From: Marchantia polymorpha subsp. ruderalis
Lineage: Eukaryota > Streptophyta > Marchantiopsida > Marchantiales > Marchantiaceae
NCBI GenBank assembly: GCA_037833965.1
Contig: AP031352.1
Location: 1,220,501-1,284,500 of the forward strand
Direction: 5' to 3'
DNA: 64,000 nt
A model generated the notes under the pieces. The model did not search any database and had not been told where the DNA came from. It saw only the letters and a list, made by a program, of their open reading frames with translations. A program made the position numbers and the translations under genes. This document shows, in pieces, positions 59,984-64,000 of the stretch. Each line of letters starts with the position of its first letter. Positions within the stretch are counted from its first letter, which is position 1.

Positions 59984-61765
59984 TCACGGACGGATGTCCC
60001 ATCTCGGCTCGAAGACAGTCCTGAGGAGCTTCCCCCACAAGTCCCAGCCGGGAGCTTCAACTGTTCTCTCCTTGGTGCGCATGACGTTCCAAGTATGGGA
60101 CTGAATGTGGTACTCGATCAGAAGTCGAGTAATCTCTTGCCGATCACTCAAGGACATCCAGAAGTCCACTTCGATGCAGATGATGTCGCTAATGATCACT
60201 GCTCCGTTGATCGAGTACCGAAGCTCTTCGACGTCGTCCAAGGCCACGCCTCTCCTGTCGATATAATCAATGATATCTTCCAGCATGATTGAAATCTCGT
60301 CCCAGTGATAGTCTGCGTCTGACTTCCCGGTCTCGACAGCCAGCCTCCAGATTCCAAAAGTGGTCAGTTGACTTTGATCCTCATCAACTTGCGTTAGAGC
60401 AATGAGTATCGCATATCCGTGGTGCTCCACCACAAAGGCCGAATGCCCACTTTGAGCGAACGCAATGGCAGGCATTTGAATTTCAAACCTCCGCTTCAAT
60501 ACCGAAGTGGAATCAATACACTCATACAAAACCAGTTGCTTGTCATTCTGCTCAATGGTAAAAACGAGCAGCTCATGACCAGAGTGCAGGAAAAAGGCAT
60601 GGGAAGGACGTTCGGTCTCGGGATCTACAACATCTTGTCGATGGTAAGTCTTCCACGAGCCGTCCGTCGAAGTATAAACCTGTACAGTCCACGGTCCAAC
60701 AGCTCCATCTTCTGCCAGGACAACGGTGGACACGAAGAGATTGTAGCAGTGCGCATTCGGGTTGACCAGCATGTCAGCTTGCCAGGAGATGAAAGGCGTA
60801 GCCGTGGAAAACTTGAGGATGGACTTGCATTCTTTCAGAAGAGGATTACACACCAGCAATTGCCAGGTATCCGAATTGGAGTTGGGGTCGTCGAGCGGGA
60901 ACATGGCTAGAAAGGCCAGCAGACCCTTCTGCGCGGCCACAGCTCCATCTGTCAGAGCGGCAGTGGGCAGAATTCCCGGCACGAACGACAACTCGATATG
61001 GGATGTGCTCGAGCAGGGGGCGACCGAGGGTGGGATTTCGGTGGGGTTCTGGGACGAGAGCAGGCGAAATGTGGCAATGCGGACGTCCTTATGGCCGGAT
61101 GTGGACAGGCTCAAGTGCTTCAGAAGTGACACGGAGGAAGACAGGAATCCACGGCTCTTCGTTAAGTCGTGCGTCTTAGACTTGGCATCGATCCGAAACC
61201 TGATGTTCTTGGCGTGCAGCAGTTTCTTAAGAGGCGACTCTTTGAACTTCTCGGCAGCTCTGGATTTCAGGTCTTTGGCAAAATGTATGAGGGGATGAGA
61301 CACATTCCCCCCGGGATGGTGGTGGTGGTGGTGCCCGGGGTCATGCCTGTGGTGCTTTCCGTGCCCACTGCCACTGTGCTCTCTTACCATCACGGGCTTC
61401 TCTTTCTTTCGGAAAATTTCCTCCTCCTTGGTCATTGTGAGATCGCCTTTCCTCAAGGTGAGCATCAGATTATCGTACACCTGCAACGGAGGCTCGGGCT
61501 CGGGAGCCAACTGATCGTGGGCGTCCTGGCCCGATGGGATGAACAGCTCGTAATAATCCTCAGTCGCGGACACTCGGACCCCGCCGATGTTCACACTCCA
61601 TTCGTCGTATTTCGACATGTCGTCCAGGATAGTTTCAAAAGTTTTCACAAACTCCGCCTTCGGATCATGGTCATCATCCAGATCCCCGGCCAAACTCGAG
61701 GCGGTGGAGGTCGCAGTTGATACGTCAGTTGACATTCCAGCCACGCCCCGACCTCCTCGCTCCAT
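59984..61765 (-). CDS. F-box-associated-like propeller protein, no F-box seen
   Basis: Single open frame of 593 residues from ATG 61,765 (MERGGRGVAGMSTDVS); a GTG further upstream at 61,774 is not needed. The N-terminus is Ser/Thr- then Asp/Glu-rich. Residues about 135-155 hold a His-rich tract (GKHHRHDPGHHHHHHPGG). The region around residues 280-310 reads GLLAFLAMFPLDD and WQLLVCNPLLKECK, the typical entry motif of the F-box-associated/kelch-like propeller of plant F-box proteins. Strand-like repeats follow, with WTVQVYTSTDGSWKTY and WDEISIMLEDIIDYIDRRG. I do not see the about 45-residue F-box itself at the N-terminus, so binding to Skp1 is not supported. The C-terminus is EPRWDIRP. The role is unknown; if the F-box is truly absent it may act as a substrate-binding or decoy paralogue. 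The frame is intact and the GC-rich composition differs from the AT-rich surroundings. Confidence 0.85.
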   Translation of the reverse strand: MERGGRGVAGMSTDVSTATSTASSLAGDLDDDHDPKAEFVKTFETILDDMSKYDEWSVNIGGVRVSATEDYYELFIPSGQDAHDQLAPEPEPPLQVYDNLMLTLRKGDLTMTKEEEIFRKKEKPVMVREHSGSGHGKHHRHDPGHHHHHHPGGNVSHPLIHFAKDLKSRAAEKFKESPLKKLLHAKNIRFRIDAKSKTHDLTKSRGFLSSSVSLLKHLSLSTSGHKDVRIATFRLLSSQNPTEIPPSVAPCSSTSHIELSFVPGILPTAALTDGAVAAQKGLLAFLAMFPLDDPNSNSDTWQLLVCNPLLKECKSILKFSTATPFISWQADMLVNPNAHCYNLFVSTVVLAEDGAVGPWTVQVYTSTDGSWKTYHRQDVVDPETERPSHAFFLHSGHELLVFTIEQNDKQLVLYECIDSTSVLKRRFEIQMPAIAFAQSGHSAFVVEHHGYAILIALTQVDEDQSQLTTFGIWRLAVETGKSDADYHWDEISIMLEDIIDYIDRRGVALDDVEELRYSINGAVIISDIICIEVDFWMSLSDRQEITRLLIEYHIQSHTWNVMRTKERTVEAPGWDLWGKLLRTVFEPRWDIRP

Positions 61766-63390
61766 TGTGGGCACTCTGCTCGCACGAATCCCCGATATCC
61801 ACCCCGGACCGGCCCTTGTCCTTCAGCTCACAATCGTCACGGACTTCGGTCTTCTCTTGAGGAAATTCGGCGAGTTCTGTACAGCTTCATGCTCCTAATC
61901 ATCACCAGCAGACGCAAGTTCTTCTCGAGAGTGAAGCACCCAGCAGTCAGTCGAATGGTCCGATCAGGCAGGAATTCATAGCTCACCTGTTCCTTTCCAT
62001 TTCAGAGACACGGAGACAATTCAAATCTCGCACCGACAAATCAGCCTTGCGACTCCGGCGAACCTCGACAATCAAAGACCAAAGATCGTAGCAATGCGGC
62101 TTACAATTGAGCACCTGCAGGTGCAATTCGACTGGATGGAAAAGCATATCATCAAATCTACCGCAACTTGCATGAACTCTCGGCCATCAATGGGGATCAG
62201 CAGCGAGCGATCCATAAATTACACCGCGCCGCTGCTGAGGTCCGCGAGACTTCTACTTAGGGACATGTCAGCACTCTGTCTGGGCTCTTCTGGATCGTTT
62301 CCCTTCTAGCTCCCACTCACCAATGGGGTCCTCTGCTCTCGGGTCTATCTCACAATCTACGCTGGACGAGGAGGGAATGAAAAACATATAATCTCCTGAA
62401 TCATTTTGTCGCGTGGAGGGGGGAAGGGATGGAGGGATGGAGGGAGGGGCCAAGGACGGAACGAAGACGTAATTTTGAATTTTGTTGCCAGCGCGTGGCT
62501 GACTGCCTAGATCGGAATTATAAAATCTGCTTTCGTCTAAGACTTCCTTCCGGAGGGAGGTCCGTGAGTGTGGACATTCGCCCGCAAGCCACTGTTGAAT
62601 GCTGACTAGGTGACCGGGTCCTTGATGCGGGAATGATCGATCATACGGCGCGAGACAGCTATTCTGGACCCCCACCATTCCGATCGTGCGCCCCAGCAAC
62701 ACTCGCTCCCCTCCCATGGAACCTCGTACGCCAGTCCTCCCATGTACTTCTTCGGGACAAGAGGGACAATGCGGTCGATTCATCTCATCGCTGATCTCCC
62801 GACGACGCGTCACGAGGCCCAACCGTCAGATCCCCATCCAACGGAGCGGCGTCCTCGTTTATGGCTCACCCTTTCCAAGTCTTGCGCGCTCGTGCGTCGA
62901 TTGTCAATAGGATCTTAGAGATGAGAGTATTTGTAACTCCGCCCTCGCTACAAGAGCGTGAGTTCCGAATATTCTTCAGAGAACCAGAAGATGCCTCCTT
63001 AACCTCACACTGAGTCAGCCGCAGCTCTTATGCAACGGGCTCGAGCTGTTCTTGTCCCGATCTCGATCCTTGTAAAATATCTGACCTTCTTGGGTTTCAT
63101 GGACATGGACTGGCATCCCAGCGGACGGGATCGTCAAAGTCTTCCCAAATGTAGCAAACCCACCCACACCCGACCTCCATTTCATGGACTGGCAAATTGC
63201 TGTCGCTCCAGAATCCAGGTAACGACGGTCAAGTCATGGCGCGGTTTCCAGCGGACGGTTTCATAATTACATTATATCTCGTCTTTCAATGTGCCTGAAT
63301 CTACGTCGGAGATGAGAATTTTCCGTAAAGTACTTATTCGACCTTATTACTTTCTTAAGTATGTTCTTATAGATTCCAAGTTTTAGTATG
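61766..63390. promoter_or_regulatory. Upstream region of the propeller-protein gene
   Basis: GC-rich DNA directly upstream of the start codon at 61,765, likely 5' UTR and promoter. It includes a GGGATGGAGGGATGGAGGGA short repeat at about 62,425-62,445. The open minus frame at 62,268-62,822 shows no recognisable domain and is probably chance in GC-rich DNA. No TATA box was assigned. Confidence 0.35.
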
Positions 63391-64000
63391 TTCACCAACG
63401 AATTTTAAAAACAAACATACGATATTTGAATATTCCTTCGTGTACTTGTTTATCAAACTTTTCAACCTTCCATTGACAATTTTTCACCATGTTGATTTGT
63501 GTGTACTGTATATACAGAGGTGCAGTTTTATCGATTCTTTCTATTACATACAAGATCCCACTCCCCATTGCATCAACTTGGTAATGATGCATGACACAGT
63601 TACTAAAACCAACCAAATGTATGCCACCTCTTCGTAACCAGAGCTCTAACCGATCACATTCCTGATATTGGAGTACAATGTTCATCCATTTGTCACCTAG
63701 GTTACAAGCTTTTTTTAACAAGTTACATATGTTTGACAAACCGGAGTTCAACAATTCATATTTCGGACAGTTTGAAGCCAGTACAAATGCCAAAACAATC
63801 GCAGGCTGTTTAAGAAGAAATTATCATCTATACGATATATGTAATTAACAGTATTAGCGAAAGAAGAAGCATAATCGAGGAAGAAATTGTGTGTTTTGAA
63901 TCTTTTGCAATAACGTGTTACTTTTTCCACAATCACAAATTAGAAAAATAATTTACTGATAATTAGGTAAAAATTTTCATTCACTGTCATGCTTAACTTG
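63391..64000 (-). other. AT-rich DNA with an unassigned open stretch
   Basis: A minus-strand open stretch of 133 codons (63,793-63,392; LELWLRRGGIHLVGFSNCVM and YVIERIDKTAPLYIQYTQIN) and a second in another frame upstream (63,936-63,748) are longer than expected in such AT-rich DNA. They could be remains of a transposon or gene continuing beyond the right edge. I do not recognise them. Confidence 0.3.

Noticed and set aside
60419..61720. Three plus-strand open frames of 163-183 codons
   Set aside because: They are antisense to the intact 593-residue minus-strand gene and lack domains.
62268..62822. 184-codon minus frame upstream of the propeller gene
   Set aside because: No recognisable domain; GC-rich upstream DNA easily gives such chance frames.

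Overview
The window looks like nuclear DNA of a land plant, most likely a bryophyte of the Marchantia type. It carries a full plant-type N-degron E3 ligase gene (PRT6) split into about 40 small exons, plant Ty1/copia elements, stretches of the plant telomere motif TTTAGGG, and very AT-rich intergenic DNA full of decayed transposons. The species is an inference; no marker fixes it.

Layout. 1-640: broken zinc-finger gene running off the left edge (minus). About 900-5,430 (minus) and 6,607-9,865 (plus): two head-to-head copies of one transposon-like family with a single long ORF (N-terminal mobile-like domain, Ser/Arg/Pro-rich linker, C-terminal coiled coil) and no reverse transcriptase; the first is nearly open, the second badly decayed. 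9,866-12,056: AT-rich DNA with a tandem duplication. 12,775-31,443 (minus): the PRT6 homologue, with a UBR box in exons 1-4, a RING-like region near 18-19.8 kb and the conserved UBR C-terminal zinc region near 12.8-14.2 kb. 31.5-33.4 kb: GC-rich upstream DNA. 35,655-43,673 (minus): an inactivated Ty1/copia element with two LTRs of about 237 bp and a matching 5-bp target duplication; its 3-kb stretch between the 5' LTR and gag is made of tandem repeats and pieces of the first transposon family. 45.6-46.74 kb: an ORF-less derivative of that first family. 47.14-51.82 kb: an old, AT-shifted copia copy. 51.8-57.2 kb: very AT-rich DNA with no recognised gene. 59,984-61,765 (minus): an intact intronless gene for a 593-residue protein resembling the C-terminal propeller part of F-box proteins. 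61.8-64 kb: GC-rich upstream DNA, then AT-rich DNA.

Only two genes look functional: the PRT6 homologue, a ubiquitin ligase of the Arg/N-degron pathway (oxygen and nitric oxide sensing in plants), and the F-box-associated-like gene. They lie almost 30 kb apart, separated by transposon-rich DNA, with no sign of a shared function. Most coding remains elsewhere are transposon-derived and carry nonsense codons largely of the type expected from cytosine deamination. All assignments are from reading the sequence; no database search was run.
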